In this document: positions 1 through 8,984 of the stretch, one piece after another | Layout: each line of letters begins with the position of its first letter | How positions within the stretch are numbered: position 1 is the stretch's first letter | NCBI RefSeq assembly: GCF_029581395.1 | Contig: NZ_CP121113.1 | Coordinates: forward strand, 2,662,001-2,726,000 | DNA length: 64,000 bases | DNA from: Roseinatronobacter sp. S2 | GTDB taxonomy: Bacteria > Pseudomonadota > Alphaproteobacteria > Rhodobacterales > Rhodobacteraceae | Direction of reading: 5' to 3' | Position numbers and translations under genes: made by a program | Notes under the pieces: model-generated | Told to the model about the DNA's origin: nothing | Seen by the model: only the letters and a program-made list of their open reading frames with translations | Database searches by the model: none

Positions 1-848
1 AGGAAGTTGAAGAATTCGCTGTCAGGACGCAGGACCATGGTGGAATTATCCCCACGCAACGCACGCTCATAGCTTTGCATGGAGCGGGTGAATGAAAAGA
101 ATTCCGGGTCCAGACTGAACGCATCGGCATAGACGCGGTTACGCTCGGCGTCTGCTTCACCGCGCACAATCTCTGCCTCGCGCCGCGCAGAGGAGACAAG
201 CTCCACCACGGTCCGGTCGGCCAGCGCACGCACGCGCTGCGCAGCTTCGTTCCCGCGTGCACGCTCATCTGCGGCTTCGCGTTCACGTTCCGCACGCATC
301 CGCGCAAATGTCGCTTCAAGGTTCTCTTGCGGCAGGTCGGTGCGGGTCAGGCGCACGTCGATCACGTCAATGCCCAGCGACAGCGCTTCGCGGCGCGCCA
401 GATCACGGATGCGGTTCATCAGCGATGTCCGGTCTTCGGACAACACAGTGTTGGATGGCACAGACCCCAGAACCTCGCGGATGGCGGCGTTCATGATCCG
501 GTCCATGCGGCCTTGTGCAGCGCGCACACCGTCAACACCGACAGCTTCGCGGAAGCGGCTGACATCTTCCAGACGCCAGCGCAGGAACGCATCGACCACA
601 AGTCGGCGGTCATCCAGCGGCGTGACTTCCAGCGGCTGGGTTTGCAGACCCAGGATCCGCGCATCATAGCGCACGACTTCCTGAATGAAGGGAATCTTGA
701 ACCCAAGACCGGGTTCGCTGATTTCCTGCCGGACCTGACCGAATTGCAGCACCAGAACATTCTCGCGCTCGTCAACGATGAACAATGCCGAAAAGGCGGT
801 GACAATCGCCACGACCACGATCGGCAGTATAATACCTGCTTTTTTCAT
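1..848 (-). CDS. hflC: HflC, SPFH-domain protease modulator (3' part missing)
   Basis: The gene starts at 848 and runs off the left edge of the window, so its C-terminus is not seen. The stretch reads on the minus strand as a short N-terminus with one membrane anchor followed by an SPFH/band-7 domain. HflC forms a membrane complex with HflK that modulates the FtsH protease. The call rests mainly on position: its ATG overlaps the hflK stop by one base (TGATG), the usual hflK-hflC arrangement. The start is fixed by that overlap. Confidence 0.88.
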   Translation of the reverse strand, partial: MKKAGIILPIVVVAIVTAFSALFIVDERENVLVLQFGQVRQEISEPGLGFKIPFIQEVVRYDARILGLQTQPLEVTPLDDRRLVVDAFLRWRLEDVSRFREAVGVDGVRAAQGRMDRIMNAAIREVLGSVPSNTVLSEDRTSLMNRIRDLARREALSLGIDVIDVRLTRTDLPQENLEATFARMRAEREREAADERARGNEAAQRVRALADRTVVELVSSARREAEIVRGEADAERNRVYADAFSLDPEFFSFTRSMQSYERALRGDNSTMVLRPDSEFFNF

Positions 849-1978
849 CAGTTGGTGCTCCTCTGGCGGGACAGTTCATTCAGGGGAAGGTATGGCAAGA
901 CGCCGCTACCACCCGCTTCGCTGCCCGTCACATTGTCCAGAATGGTCAGGTTCATGTCGCCAAGAACGCGTTCCATGGTTTCCAGATACATGCGTTTGCG
1001 GGTGACTTCCGGCGCGTTCACATACTCGGAATAGACCGAGACAAAGCGCGCGGCTTCACCCTGGGCGTTGTTGACCACTTCGGCGCGATACCCTTCGGCT
1101 TCTTCCTGAACCTGTGCTGCCTGACCGCGTGCCTGCGCCAGAACGCGGTTTGCGTAGGCATCAGCTTCGCGTTCCAGACGGTCGCGTTCCTGACGTGCTG
1201 TCTGCACGTCGCGGAAGGCGCTGATCACCTGTTCTGGCGGGTCGGCCTTGTCGAAGTTGACACGAATGACGGAAATCCCGGATTCGTAGCTGTCCAGCAA
1301 GCCCTGCACAGCCGAACGCAGATCGGCCGCAATCGAACCACGGTCGCGGTTCAGAATTGGCGACAGTTCCGAACGTGCGATAATATCGCGCATCGCGGAT
1401 TCCGATGCGGCACGCACGGTTTCACGCGGGTCGGCCAGATTGAACAGGAAGCGCGCCGGATCGGTCACGTTCCAGACCACCTGAAATTCGATATCAACCA
1501 CCGCTTCGTCGCGGGTCAGCATCAGGCCCGTGTCCAACGCACTGCGCCCTGTGCCCACTTCGGTCACACGTTCGGTCGTGACCTGCACAACTTCATGCGA
1601 CACCACCGGCCATGGCGCAAAGTTCAGACCGGGGCCACCGGTCTTGTAATACTGGCCAAACAGCAATTCGACAGAACGCTCTTCCGGGCGCACTGTGTAG
1701 AAGGACGCAACCGCCCACATCACCACAAGCGCGACCAGCCCCAGCAGCACACCGCGCTTTGAAAAGCCCGGACCGCCGGTTCCGCGACCGCCACCATTTC
1801 CGCCACGACCGCCGCCCATCAGGACGCGCAGCTGTTCCTGGCCTTTTTTGACGATTTCATCGATTTCAGGCATTTGTGGCTGATCACCTGAGCCACGCCC
1901 GCCATTCCCGTTATTGCCGCGGTTACCGCTGCCGCGATTGCCGCCGCCTCCCCAAGGTCCACCGTTGTTTCCAGACAT
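848..1978 (-). CDS. hflK: HflK, SPFH-domain protease modulator
   Basis: 376 residues. The first about 75 residues are rich in Gly, Asn and Arg, as is common for HflK. They are followed by one membrane segment at about residues 76-94 and then the SPFH/band-7 domain with a long charged, Ala/Glu-rich helical tail. With HflC it forms the large periplasmic-facing assembly that encloses and restrains FtsH. It is co-transcribed with hflC through a one-base overlap. The upstream gap to the glutathione reductase gene (1979-2059) is short and should hold its promoter. Family identity is clear from architecture and the neighbouring gene. Confidence 0.93.
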   Translation of the reverse strand: MSGNNGGPWGGGGNRGSGNRGNNGNGGRGSGDQPQMPEIDEIVKKGQEQLRVLMGGGRGGNGGGRGTGGPGFSKRGVLLGLVALVVMWAVASFYTVRPEERSVELLFGQYYKTGGPGLNFAPWPVVSHEVVQVTTERVTEVGTGRSALDTGLMLTRDEAVVDIEFQVVWNVTDPARFLFNLADPRETVRAASESAMRDIIARSELSPILNRDRGSIAADLRSAVQGLLDSYESGISVIRVNFDKADPPEQVISAFRDVQTARQERDRLEREADAYANRVLAQARGQAAQVQEEAEGYRAEVVNNAQGEAARFVSVYSEYVNAPEVTRKRMYLETMERVLGDMNLTILDNVTGSEAGGSGVLPYLPLNELSRQRSTN

Positions 1979-2059
1979 CTGGACTCCATTTTGTTTGATT
2001 GCGATTATTTATCTTACAAGGTGGCATCAGCCACCGCGAATTCAACCCTTTGTTACCGC

Positions 2060-3427
2060 TTAGTCACCCCAAGATCGCGTGACCGTGCGCATCGTTACCA
2101 GCTCTTCCGCCATGGTCGGATGCACAGCCAAGGTGCGGTCGAAGTCAGCCTTGGTTGCCCCCATAGCAATGGCAACACCGGCAAGCTGGATCATTTCACC
2201 TGAATGATCCGCGACAATGTGACACCCCAGAACCTTGTCGCTGCGCGCGCAAACGATCAGTTTCATCAACGCGCGTGCCTGTCGCCCCGCGAACAGGCTG
2301 TGCATGGGGCGGAAAGCCGCAGCATACACATTTACAGGCCCTTTGTCGCGCGCATCTTCTTCCGACAGGCCCACTGTCCCGAATTCCGGCTGTGTGAACA
2401 CCGCGGTCGGAATAAGCCCGTGGTCGAAATATGTGGGCTTGGCCCCGAACACGGTATCGGCAAACGCATGCCCTTCGCGAATGGCAACCGGTGTCAGATT
2501 GGCACGGTCGGTGACATCGCCCACAGCATAGATCGACGGCACAGCGGTCTGACTGAACTTGTCGACAGGTATTGCCCCGCCCTGTGCCAGATCAAGGCCC
2601 AGCGCCTGCAACCCAAGCCCCTCAGAATTGGGTTTGCGCCCCGTGGCGAACATCACGGCATCATAGGTTCCGTCATGTCCTGTCGTGGATTTGACCCAAG
2701 TGGTGCCATCATCGCGGGGTTCCATTTCCAGAATGTCGGTTCCCAGACGCAGATCAACGCCATTGGCGCACATCTCATCCGAGATATGGCCGCGCGCTTC
2801 TTCGTCAAAGCCGCGCAGGATTTGCGCGCCGCGGTAAAATTGCGTCGTTTTCACGCCCAGTCCGTTGAAGATACAGGCAAATTCGCTGGCAATATAGCCC
2901 CCGCCCACAATCAGGATGGATTTGGGCATACGGTCCATCAGGAACACGTCGTTCGATGTCATCGCCCCCATATCGCGCCATTTTTTCGGCACAACCGGCG
3001 TGCCGCCTGTTGCGATCAGGATATGGCGCGCAGTCACGGTGCGCCCGTCGGCCAGTTGCACGGTATGCGCGTCGGCCAGTGTGGCGCGGCTGTCGAATAC
3101 CGTCACGCCCGCGCGGTCCAGCCCGGCGCGGTAAATCCCTTCCAGCCGCGACAGTTCCGCATCCAAGCGGGCGCGGAAGGCCTGCCAGTCGAACGCACCA
3201 ATGGTCGCATCCCACCCGTAAGCCTGCGCATCCGCAACCGCCCCCGGAAAGCCGGAGGCAAAGACCATCAGTTTCTTGGGCACGCAGCCCCGAATGACAC
3301 AGGTGCCGCCCATGCGGTATTCTTCGGCAAGTGCGACTTTGGCCCCGTATTCGGATGCGGAAATACGCGCGGCACGCACGCCGCCCGACCCGCCACCGAT
3401 TACAAAAAGATCATAGTCAAAGCTCAT
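2060..3427 (-). CDS. gor: Glutathione-disulfide reductase
   Basis: 455 residues, a full-length flavoprotein disulfide reductase. An N-terminal FAD-binding GGGSGG lies near residue 11. The redox-active pair is in GTCVIRGCVPKK (Cys43/Cys48), the variant typical of glutathione reductases from plants and alphaproteobacteria rather than lipoamide or mercuric reductases. A second Rossmann motif (GGGYIASEFA) is followed by Arg residues, which suits NADPH. The C-terminus has the HPTxxEE motif that supplies the catalytic His-Glu pair from the partner subunit. It reduces GSSG to GSH in the cytosol. It lies 9 bases downstream of rpiA, so the two are probably one transcript. Confidence 0.93.
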   Translation of the reverse strand: MSFDYDLFVIGGGSGGVRAARISASEYGAKVALAEEYRMGGTCVIRGCVPKKLMVFASGFPGAVADAQAYGWDATIGAFDWQAFRARLDAELSRLEGIYRAGLDRAGVTVFDSRATLADAHTVQLADGRTVTARHILIATGGTPVVPKKWRDMGAMTSNDVFLMDRMPKSILIVGGGYIASEFACIFNGLGVKTTQFYRGAQILRGFDEEARGHISDEMCANGVDLRLGTDILEMEPRDDGTTWVKSTTGHDGTYDAVMFATGRKPNSEGLGLQALGLDLAQGGAIPVDKFSQTAVPSIYAVGDVTDRANLTPVAIREGHAFADTVFGAKPTYFDHGLIPTAVFTQPEFGTVGLSEEDARDKGPVNVYAAAFRPMHSLFAGRQARALMKLIVCARSDKVLGCHIVADHSGEMIQLAGVAIAMGATKADFDRTLAVHPTMAEELVTMRTVTRSWGD

Positions 3428-3436
3428 GGCCGTCCC

Positions 3437-4225
3437 TTACAGATCGCTGAATATATTACGCGTGTCGGCCAGATCGGCCTGCGACATTGTCACTTCGGCA
3501 ACCCCGCTGGACAAATCGCGGGTTTCACATTTGCCATCCGCGTGGCCAATAATAACCTGATCTGCGATATCCACGAACAATCCGTTTTCCACAACCCCCG
3601 GAACCTGATTCAGCACCATCGCCAGCTGACGCGGGTTGCCGATGCGCCCCAGCGCCAGATCCAGAATATAATTCCCTTCATCTGTCATGTAAGGCCGGTC
3701 CCCGTTCATGCGCAGACTGGATTGCCGCCCCATCACATCCATGGATGCCAGAATTTCCTCGACCAGTGCCTTGGACGCCTGCCAGCCGAAGGGAATCACC
3801 TCGACCGGCAGGGGAAACGCACCCAGTGCGGCCACTTCCTTGGCGGCATCCGTGATCACAATCATCTGGTCTGACGCGGTGGCCACAATCTTTTCTTGCA
3901 ACAGCGCCCCGCCGCCGCCCTTGATCAGCGTCAGTTCGGCGTCGAATTCATCCGCCCCGTCAATCGTCAGATCCAGCCAGCGCGCTTCATCCAGCGAGAC
4001 AACATTTATACCCACTTCACGCGCCAGTTGCGATGTCCGCGTGGATGTGGGCACCGCAATGATGCGCAGCCCTTCTTGGCGCACGCGCTGCCCCAGACGC
4101 CGCACCAGCCACGCGGCTGTCGATCCGGTGCCAAGCCCCACGCGCATGCCGTCCTGCACAAAATCGGCGGCACAATGGGCGGCCGCGAATTTGGCGCGGT
4201 CAACAGGGGTAAGCTGGTCGGTCAT
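3437..4225 (-). CDS. rpiA: Ribose-5-phosphate isomerase A
   Basis: 262 residues. It has the RpiA substrate-binding segments GTGSTAAWLV, DGADEFD and KGGGGALLQEKIVA in the expected order, which carry the catalytic Asp, Glu and Lys residues. It interconverts ribose 5-phosphate and ribulose 5-phosphate in the pentose phosphate pathway. The length is somewhat above the 220-230 residues common in E. coli-type RpiA, which is usual in alphaproteobacteria. It is followed directly by gor on the same strand. Pairing an NADPH-linked pathway enzyme with an NADPH-using reductase is metabolically sensible, but that link is inference. Confidence 0.94.
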   Translation of the reverse strand: MTDQLTPVDRAKFAAAHCAADFVQDGMRVGLGTGSTAAWLVRRLGQRVRQEGLRIIAVPTSTRTSQLAREVGINVVSLDEARWLDLTIDGADEFDAELTLIKGGGGALLQEKIVATASDQMIVITDAAKEVAALGAFPLPVEVIPFGWQASKALVEEILASMDVMGRQSSLRMNGDRPYMTDEGNYILDLALGRIGNPRQLAMVLNQVPGVVENGLFVDIADQVIIGHADGKCETRDLSSGVAEVTMSQADLADTRNIFSDL

Positions 4226-4304
4226 GGCAAGCCCTCATCACATCATTTCCGGCCTTATAGGCGGTTTGTGACCGAGTTTTAAGGGCAAATCGCCCGCAAG
4301 AATC

Positions 4305-4688
4305 CTATTGCTGAATCGACTGTAAATAGGCGTCCAGCGCGACAATAGGTTCAGGCAGCGGGCGCGACAGGCCGCGTTCTGTCTGAACCCGTGTCAGCCG
4401 CCCTGTCAGCAAATGGCCGAATTCAGGCATTTCCGCCCCTGCATAAGCGGTTTGGCCGCGCGCATACCCGTCCAGCTTGTCCAGAACCAAGGTTTGCGGA
4501 TACGCCCCGTCCTGCCGCCGCGCCAGTGTGGTCAGGTCAGGAACCTGCGCGCCGCCGCGCGCGTCCGCGCCATGACAGGCGACACAGTTCTGATTATACA
4601 GCGCACGCCCTGCCTGCGGGGTTGCAAACGGGCTACAGCCTGCCGCAAAAAGCACGGCAAGCACAGCTATAGATCTTTTGAAATGCAT
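4305..4688 (-). CDS. Small c-type cytochrome, predicted lipoprotein
   Basis: 127 residues from the chosen start. Three ATG codons lie in a row (4694, 4691, 4688). I prefer 4688 because it leaves normal spacing to the AGG upstream. The N-terminus is a lipoprotein signal with lipobox LFAAGC. A single haem motif CVACH follows at about residue 37, and a likely axial Met lies in AGAEMPEF. This places a mono-haem cytochrome c on the periplasmic face of a membrane. The redox partner cannot be told from the sequence. It sits alone between rpiA and sdaA, which is divergent. Confidence 0.8.
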   Translation of the reverse strand: MHFKRSIAVLAVLFAAGCSPFATPQAGRALYNQNCVACHGADARGGAQVPDLTTLARRQDGAYPQTLVLDKLDGYARGQTAYAGAEMPEFGHLLTGRLTRVQTERGLSRPLPEPIVALDAYLQSIQQ

Positions 4689-4868
4689 CATCATGCCTGC
4701 ATCTTGGCAGAAATCGCAGGCAGGGCAATGATTCAGGTCAATCCCATGCCACGGCACCTGCCACGATGTCAAAAAGCGCACGCAACATGTCGCTTCACAC
4801 CCGCCCCATGGCCAGCGCATCGCATAGCTGTCATATTGGACAGCGCAACCAACACAAAGGCCCCCGAC

Positions 4869-6239
4869 ATGTTTTTGTCCGTGTTTGACATGTTCAAGAT
4901 AGGCATCGGCCCGTCATCGTCACATACAATGGGGCCGATGCTCGCCGCCGCGCGCTTTCTGGACCATTTGCGCGGTCTGCCATTTGGCGTGGTGGGGTTG
5001 CGTGCCCGTCTGCACGGCTCGCTTGCATTCACCGGCGTTGGCCACGCAACCGATCGCGCGGTTATTCTGGGGTTTGCGGGCTTCACCCCCGACGCCTATG
5101 ATGCCGCGCGCGCCGAGGGCACACTGACGCAGATCGCGCGCACCGGCACAGTTGATGCGCCCGGTCTGGGGCAGTTGCGCTTTGCACCCGACACCGACCT
5201 TGTCTTTGACTACGGGCCACCCCTGCCCGGCCATGTAAACGGGCTGGTTCTGATGGCCACAGATGCGCAGGGCGATGTGATTGCGCAAGAAACCTACTTC
5301 TCTATCGGGGGCGGGTTTGTTGTGACCAGGGATGAATTGGGCGCCCCGCCGCCCGCGCCTGCGGCCGAATTCCCCTATCCGTTCGAGACTGCCGCGCAAA
5401 TGCTTGAAATGGCGCGCGCATCGGGCAAAAGCATCGCGGCCATGAAACGCGCCAATGAGCTGAAACTGCGCACCCCGTCCGAGCTGGACCACGGGCTGCG
5501 CCGCATCTGGCAGGTTATGAATGACTGCATCACCCTTGGGCTGAGTGGCGAAGGCACGTTGCCCGGCGGGCTGAGCGTGCGCAGACGCGCCAAGGGAATC
5601 ATGACAGCACTGCTTGCCGAACAGGGCCTGAACCTGACTGCGCCGCATACGATCAATGACTGGATCGGCGTGTATGCCATGGCCGTGAACGAAGAAAACG
5701 CCGCTGGCGGGCAGGTTGTGACCGCGCCCACCAATGGCGCGGCAGGCGTGGTGCCCGCGACAATCCGCTACTGGCTGGACCATGTGCCCGGTGCCAGCGC
5801 GGCACGGCTGGATGAATTCCTGCTGACCGCAGCGGCAATCGGCGGGCTGATCAAGCATAACGCGTCCATTTCAGGGGCAGAATGCGGCTGTCAGGCAGAA
5901 GTCGGGTCGGCGGCGGCCATGGCGGCAGCGGGGCTGGCCGCAGTTCTGGGCGGCAGCCCCGCGCAGATTGAAAACGCAGCCGAAATCGCGCTGGAGCATC
6001 ATCTTGGCATGACCTGTGACCCCGTCAAGGGGCTGGTGCAGGTGCCGTGTATCGAACGCAACGGATTGGGCGCGATCAAGGCGGTGTCAGCGGCCAGTCT
6101 GGCGCTGCGCGGCGATGGCACGCATTTCATGCCACTGGACAACTGTATCGAGGCCATGCGCCAGACAGGGGCCGATATGTCGGAAAAATACAAGGAAACC
6201 GCGCTTGGGGGGTTGGCCGTCAATATCCCGAATTGCTGA
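4869..6239 (+). CDS. sdaA: L-serine ammonia-lyase (single chain, iron-sulfur)
   Basis: 456 residues. I start it at 4869, where the protein begins [20 protein letters not shown], the conserved N-terminus of one-chain bacterial L-serine dehydratases; an open frame continues upstream but is not protein-like. The C-terminal alpha domain has the Cys residues expected to hold the [4Fe-4S] cluster, in [10 protein letters not shown] and [15 protein letters not shown]. It deaminates L-serine to pyruvate and ammonia. The N-terminal ACT-like beta domain is present, so this is the fused form. The gene ends just before a dispersed hairpin repeat that may act as its terminator. Confidence 0.94.
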   Translation: MFLSVFDMFKIGIGPSSSHTMGPMLAAARFLDHLRGLPFGVVGLRARLHGSLAFTGVGHATDRAVILGFAGFTPDAYDAARAEGTLTQIARTGTVDAPGLGQLRFAPDTDLVFDYGPPLPGHVNGLVLMATDAQGDVIAQETYFSIGGGFVVTRDELGAPPPAPAAEFPYPFETAAQMLEMARASGKSIAAMKRANELKLRTPSELDHGLRRIWQVMNDCITLGLSGEGTLPGGLSVRRRAKGIMTALLAEQGLNLTAPHTINDWIGVYAMAVNEENAAGGQVVTAPTNGAAGVVPATIRYWLDHVPGASAARLDEFLLTAAAIGGLIKHNASISGAECGCQAEVGSAAAMAAAGLAAVLGGSPAQIENAAEIALEHHLGMTCDPVKGLVQVPCIERNGLGAIKAVSAASLALRGDGTHFMPLDNCIEAMRQTGADMSEKYKETALGGLAVNIPNC

Positions 6240-6252
6240 CGCGATTCCAGAC

Positions 6253-6310
6253 TGCTGACGCAGGGGGGCGCTGCCCCCTGCACCCCCGGAGTATTTTTGG
6301 CAAGATGAAA
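6253..6310 (+). repeat. Dispersed GGAGTATTT hairpin repeat, copy 1
   Basis: A CAGGGGG...CCCCCTG hairpin at 6261-6280 is followed by a CCCCCGGAGTATTT segment and GGCAAGATGAA. The same unit recurs inverted at 20341-20405 and as a fragment at 60938-60960. From memory, similar units are common at the 3' ends of Rhodobacteraceae genes. Here it lies 13 bases after the sdaA stop and could end transcription. Confidence 0.75.
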
Positions 6311-6371
6311 GGGCTTTCGCGATGGCACGGCACGCGTTAGGGTCATCTGATTACAGCAAGGCCCCCTGCCC

Positions 6372-7349
6372 GTGACAGCCATTCGCAACATTCTGATCAT
6401 CGCCCAGCACGGGCGGCTGCAATATGAAGCCCTGCTGTTTGCCGCATCGCTGCGGCATTTTCCGCAAAACAACGATTTGCGCCTGATCGTGGCCGAACCG
6501 CAGCCCGGCCCGCTATGGGAAGATGACCCCCGCATCAGCCGCCCCGCGATCCGGCGGGAATTGCGCGCGCTTGGTGCCGAAATTGTGCCGCTGCACAACC
6601 GCATCTGGGGCGCGGCCTATCCCAATGGCAACAAGATCGAAGCCCTGCACCTGCTGCCGAAGGGCGCGCCGTTCGTGTTTTTCGACACGGACACGCTGAT
6701 TACCGGCCCGTTGGACAGGCTGGATGGCACGCGCGCAACGGCGTCACTACAGGTCGAACCCACATGGCCGCGCATATCGCTATACGGGGCGGGGTTTGCC
6801 GAAATCTGGGGCGCGCTCTATGACCGGTTCGGGCTGGATATAACGCCCACGCTGGACACGCGCTTTGGCGCAGATGACTGGCGGCGCTATATGTATTTCA
6901 ACGCAGGCTGGTTCACTGGCCCCTGCCCGCATGAATTTGGCACGCTGTTCCAGCATTATGCCACCGACATTGCCGCCAGCCCCCCTGACACCATGGCCAC
7001 ACAGGCGCTTTATCCGTGGCTGGACCAGATTGCGCTGCCGCTGGTCGTGGCAAAGCTTGCCGGCGGGCGGCCGGATACGCACACAGGGCTGGACGGGGCG
7101 CTGTCAGTTCATTACCGCGCGCTGCCGGTTCTGTATGCCACAGGTCGTGATGCTGCGATCGAGGTGCTGGAACAGGTCACGGGTGCCCCGCATCTATGGG
7201 ATATTTTCAATCAGTATGTGTCGTTCCGGCGCATGGTATTCAAGCATCAGGGGCGGGAGTTGCGCGCATGCATTGACCGCGCACATCTGCCGCAAACCTA
7301 TGGCAAATTGCAAAGCATGATCCGCGAGACGGGTGACTGGGTGCGTTGA
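6372..7349 (+). CDS. Glycosyltransferase-like protein of unknown role
   Basis: 325 residues with a GTG start at 6372. I do not recognise a specific family. The motif FVFFDTDTLI, with Asp105 and Asp107, looks like the DxD metal and nucleotide-sugar site of GT-A fold glycosyltransferases, preceded by beta-strand/loop segments that fit that fold. There is no signal peptide and no clear membrane segment, so it is probably cytosolic. It is a single gene between sdaA and hslO, and its neighbours do not suggest a substrate. The alternative is a distant nucleotide-diphospho-sugar-binding protein without transferase activity. Confidence 0.6.
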   Translation: MTAIRNILIIAQHGRLQYEALLFAASLRHFPQNNDLRLIVAEPQPGPLWEDDPRISRPAIRRELRALGAEIVPLHNRIWGAAYPNGNKIEALHLLPKGAPFVFFDTDTLITGPLDRLDGTRATASLQVEPTWPRISLYGAGFAEIWGALYDRFGLDITPTLDTRFGADDWRRYMYFNAGWFTGPCPHEFGTLFQHYATDIAASPPDTMATQALYPWLDQIALPLVVAKLAGGRPDTHTGLDGALSVHYRALPVLYATGRDAAIEVLEQVTGAPHLWDIFNQYVSFRRMVFKHQGRELRACIDRAHLPQTYGKLQSMIRETGDWVR

Positions 7350-7441
7350 CCCCCCTTGGCCATTTGCCAAAGGTTCCTATATGACGGGGCTAAATGCCAT
7401 ACGGGCACGCGTATGGCGAAGGACATGCAAGGAACACTGCT

Positions 7442-8383
7442 ATGAGTATCGGGGGCCAGATCGCCTGGGACGACACGGTTTTGCCGTTTCAACTGGATTT
7501 AAGCGACATTCGCGGGCGGGTGGCGCGACTGGACACCGCGCTGGAACGCGTTCTGGCGCGCCATGATTACCCCGAACTTGTGGAAACGCTGGTCGCAGAA
7601 GCCTGCTTGCTGACCGCGATGATCGGCCAGACCATCAAGCTGCGCTGGCGGCTGTCGCTGCAAATTCGCGGCGACGGGCCGGTGCGCCTGATTGCCACCG
7701 ATTACATTGCCCCCACAGCGGATGGTGCGCCTGCGCACATCCGCGCCTATGCCAGTTTCGACCGCGACCGGCTGCGCGACGACCTTGACCCGTTTGTCCA
7801 GATCGGGCGGGGCTATTTCGCGATTGTCATTGATCAGGGCAAGGGCATGACGCCCTATCAGGGCATCACACCGCTGTCAGGCACATCGCTGACCGATTGC
7901 GCCGAAGCCTATTTCGAGCAGTCCGAACAGCTGCCGACGCGTTTTGCGCTGTCCTTCGGGCGGTCGGTTCTGCCGGGGCAGGATGAAAAATGGCGCGCAG
8001 GCGGTGTGATGTTGCAGCATATGCCACAGGCATCGGGGGCCGCCCCGCGCGAACGCGACGCCCTGGCCGAGGATTGGGGCCGCGCCAATTTGTTGCTGGA
8101 CACGGTCGAGGAACTGGAACTGATTGGCCCGACAGTGCAGCCGCCGGACTTGCTGCTGCGCCTGTTTCATGAAGAACTGCCGCGCGTCTTTGACCCGCAG
8201 GTCGTGCATTTCGGCTGTTCATGTTCCGAAGAAAAGGTGCGCAATTCGCTGTCGATCTATTCTGCCAAGGATATTGCCACCATGACCACACCGGAAGGGA
8301 CCGTGACCGCAGATTGCCAGTTCTGCGGGGCGCATTACACGCTGGACCCCGCCAGCCTTGGGTTTGAAGGCAATGGCGGCTGA
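7442..8383 (+). CDS. hslO: Hsp33 redox-regulated chaperone
   Basis: 313 residues from the ATG at 7442; the frame is open further upstream but those codons are not conserved-looking. The C-terminal zinc site is intact: CSC followed by CQFC, the CxC and CxxC pairs that bind Zn when reduced and form disulfides under oxidative stress. Oxidation unfolds the linker and activates the chaperone holdase function in the cytosol. The 3' end overlaps the NUDIX gene by 11 bases, so hslO, the NUDIX gene and the CCA transferase gene are probably one transcription unit. Confidence 0.94.
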   Translation: MSIGGQIAWDDTVLPFQLDLSDIRGRVARLDTALERVLARHDYPELVETLVAEACLLTAMIGQTIKLRWRLSLQIRGDGPVRLIATDYIAPTADGAPAHIRAYASFDRDRLRDDLDPFVQIGRGYFAIVIDQGKGMTPYQGITPLSGTSLTDCAEAYFEQSEQLPTRFALSFGRSVLPGQDEKWRAGGVMLQHMPQASGAAPRERDALAEDWGRANLLLDTVEELELIGPTVQPPDLLLRLFHEELPRVFDPQVVHFGCSCSEEKVRNSLSIYSAKDIATMTTPEGTVTADCQFCGAHYTLDPASLGFEGNGG

Positions 8384-8984
8384 GGTGAGCTTGCATCTGC
8401 GCGCGGCGCTGGCCGCGCGCGATGTGGGGGCGTCAAGCGATTTTGACCTGAACCCTGCGGTTGTCCTGCCCGAAAACCGCGTGTTGCGGCCTGCATCTGT
8501 GCTGGTGGCCATTCAGCATGGACCGGCTGGCCCGCAGGTCATTCTGACCAAGCGCGCGTCGCATCTGCGCCATCATCCGGGGCAGATTGCCTTTCCCGGC
8601 GGGCGGCAGGACGCGGATGATCGTGATGCCGTGGACACGGCGCTGCGCGAAGCGCGCGAAGAAATTGGCCTGCCAGACGGTGCTGTAGAGGTTCTGGGCC
8701 GTCTGCCGCCGCATGAAACCGTCACCGGTTTTCAGGTCACCCCCATTGTGGCGCAACTCACACGCGATTTCACGCCCTGCCCCGAACCCGGCGAAGTGGC
8801 CGAAATATTCTGCGCGCCGCTGTCGCACCTGACCGACCCCGCGCGTTTCCGCATAGAGCGGCGCATCTGGCGCGGCACATGGCGGAATTTCTATATTGTG
8901 CCATGGGGACCCTATTACATCTGGGGGGCGACTGCGCGTATTCTGCGCGGGCTGGCAGACAGGATGGACCAATGCAAACCATAG
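8373..8984 (+). CDS. NUDIX hydrolase, probable CoA pyrophosphatase
   Basis: 203 residues if started at the ATG at 8373; a TTG at 8358 is the alternative. The NUDIX box is visible at mid-protein: it opens FPGGRQDADD and continues into REAREEIGL, with the Arg and paired Glu residues that bind the metal. The stretch just upstream (LTKRASHLRHHPGQIAFPGG) matches the CoA-pyrophosphatase type, which cleaves CoA or its derivatives to 4'-phosphopantetheine and 3',5'-ADP. Substrate assignment is by family resemblance. It overlaps hslO upstream and the CCA transferase gene downstream. Confidence 0.85.
   Translation: MAAEVSLHLRAALAARDVGASSDFDLNPAVVLPENRVLRPASVLVAIQHGPAGPQVILTKRASHLRHHPGQIAFPGGRQDADDRDAVDTALREAREEIGLPDGAVEVLGRLPPHETVTGFQVTPIVAQLTRDFTPCPEPGEVAEIFCAPLSHLTDPARFRIERRIWRGTWRNFYIVPWGPYYIWGATARILRGLADRMDQCKP

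Noticed and set aside
2204..3874. Open frame of 556 codons on the plus strand
   Set aside because: It lies entirely opposite gor and rpiA, whose proteins are clear. High-GC antisense frames stay open by codon bias, and the translation is His/Arg/Gln-rich without domains.
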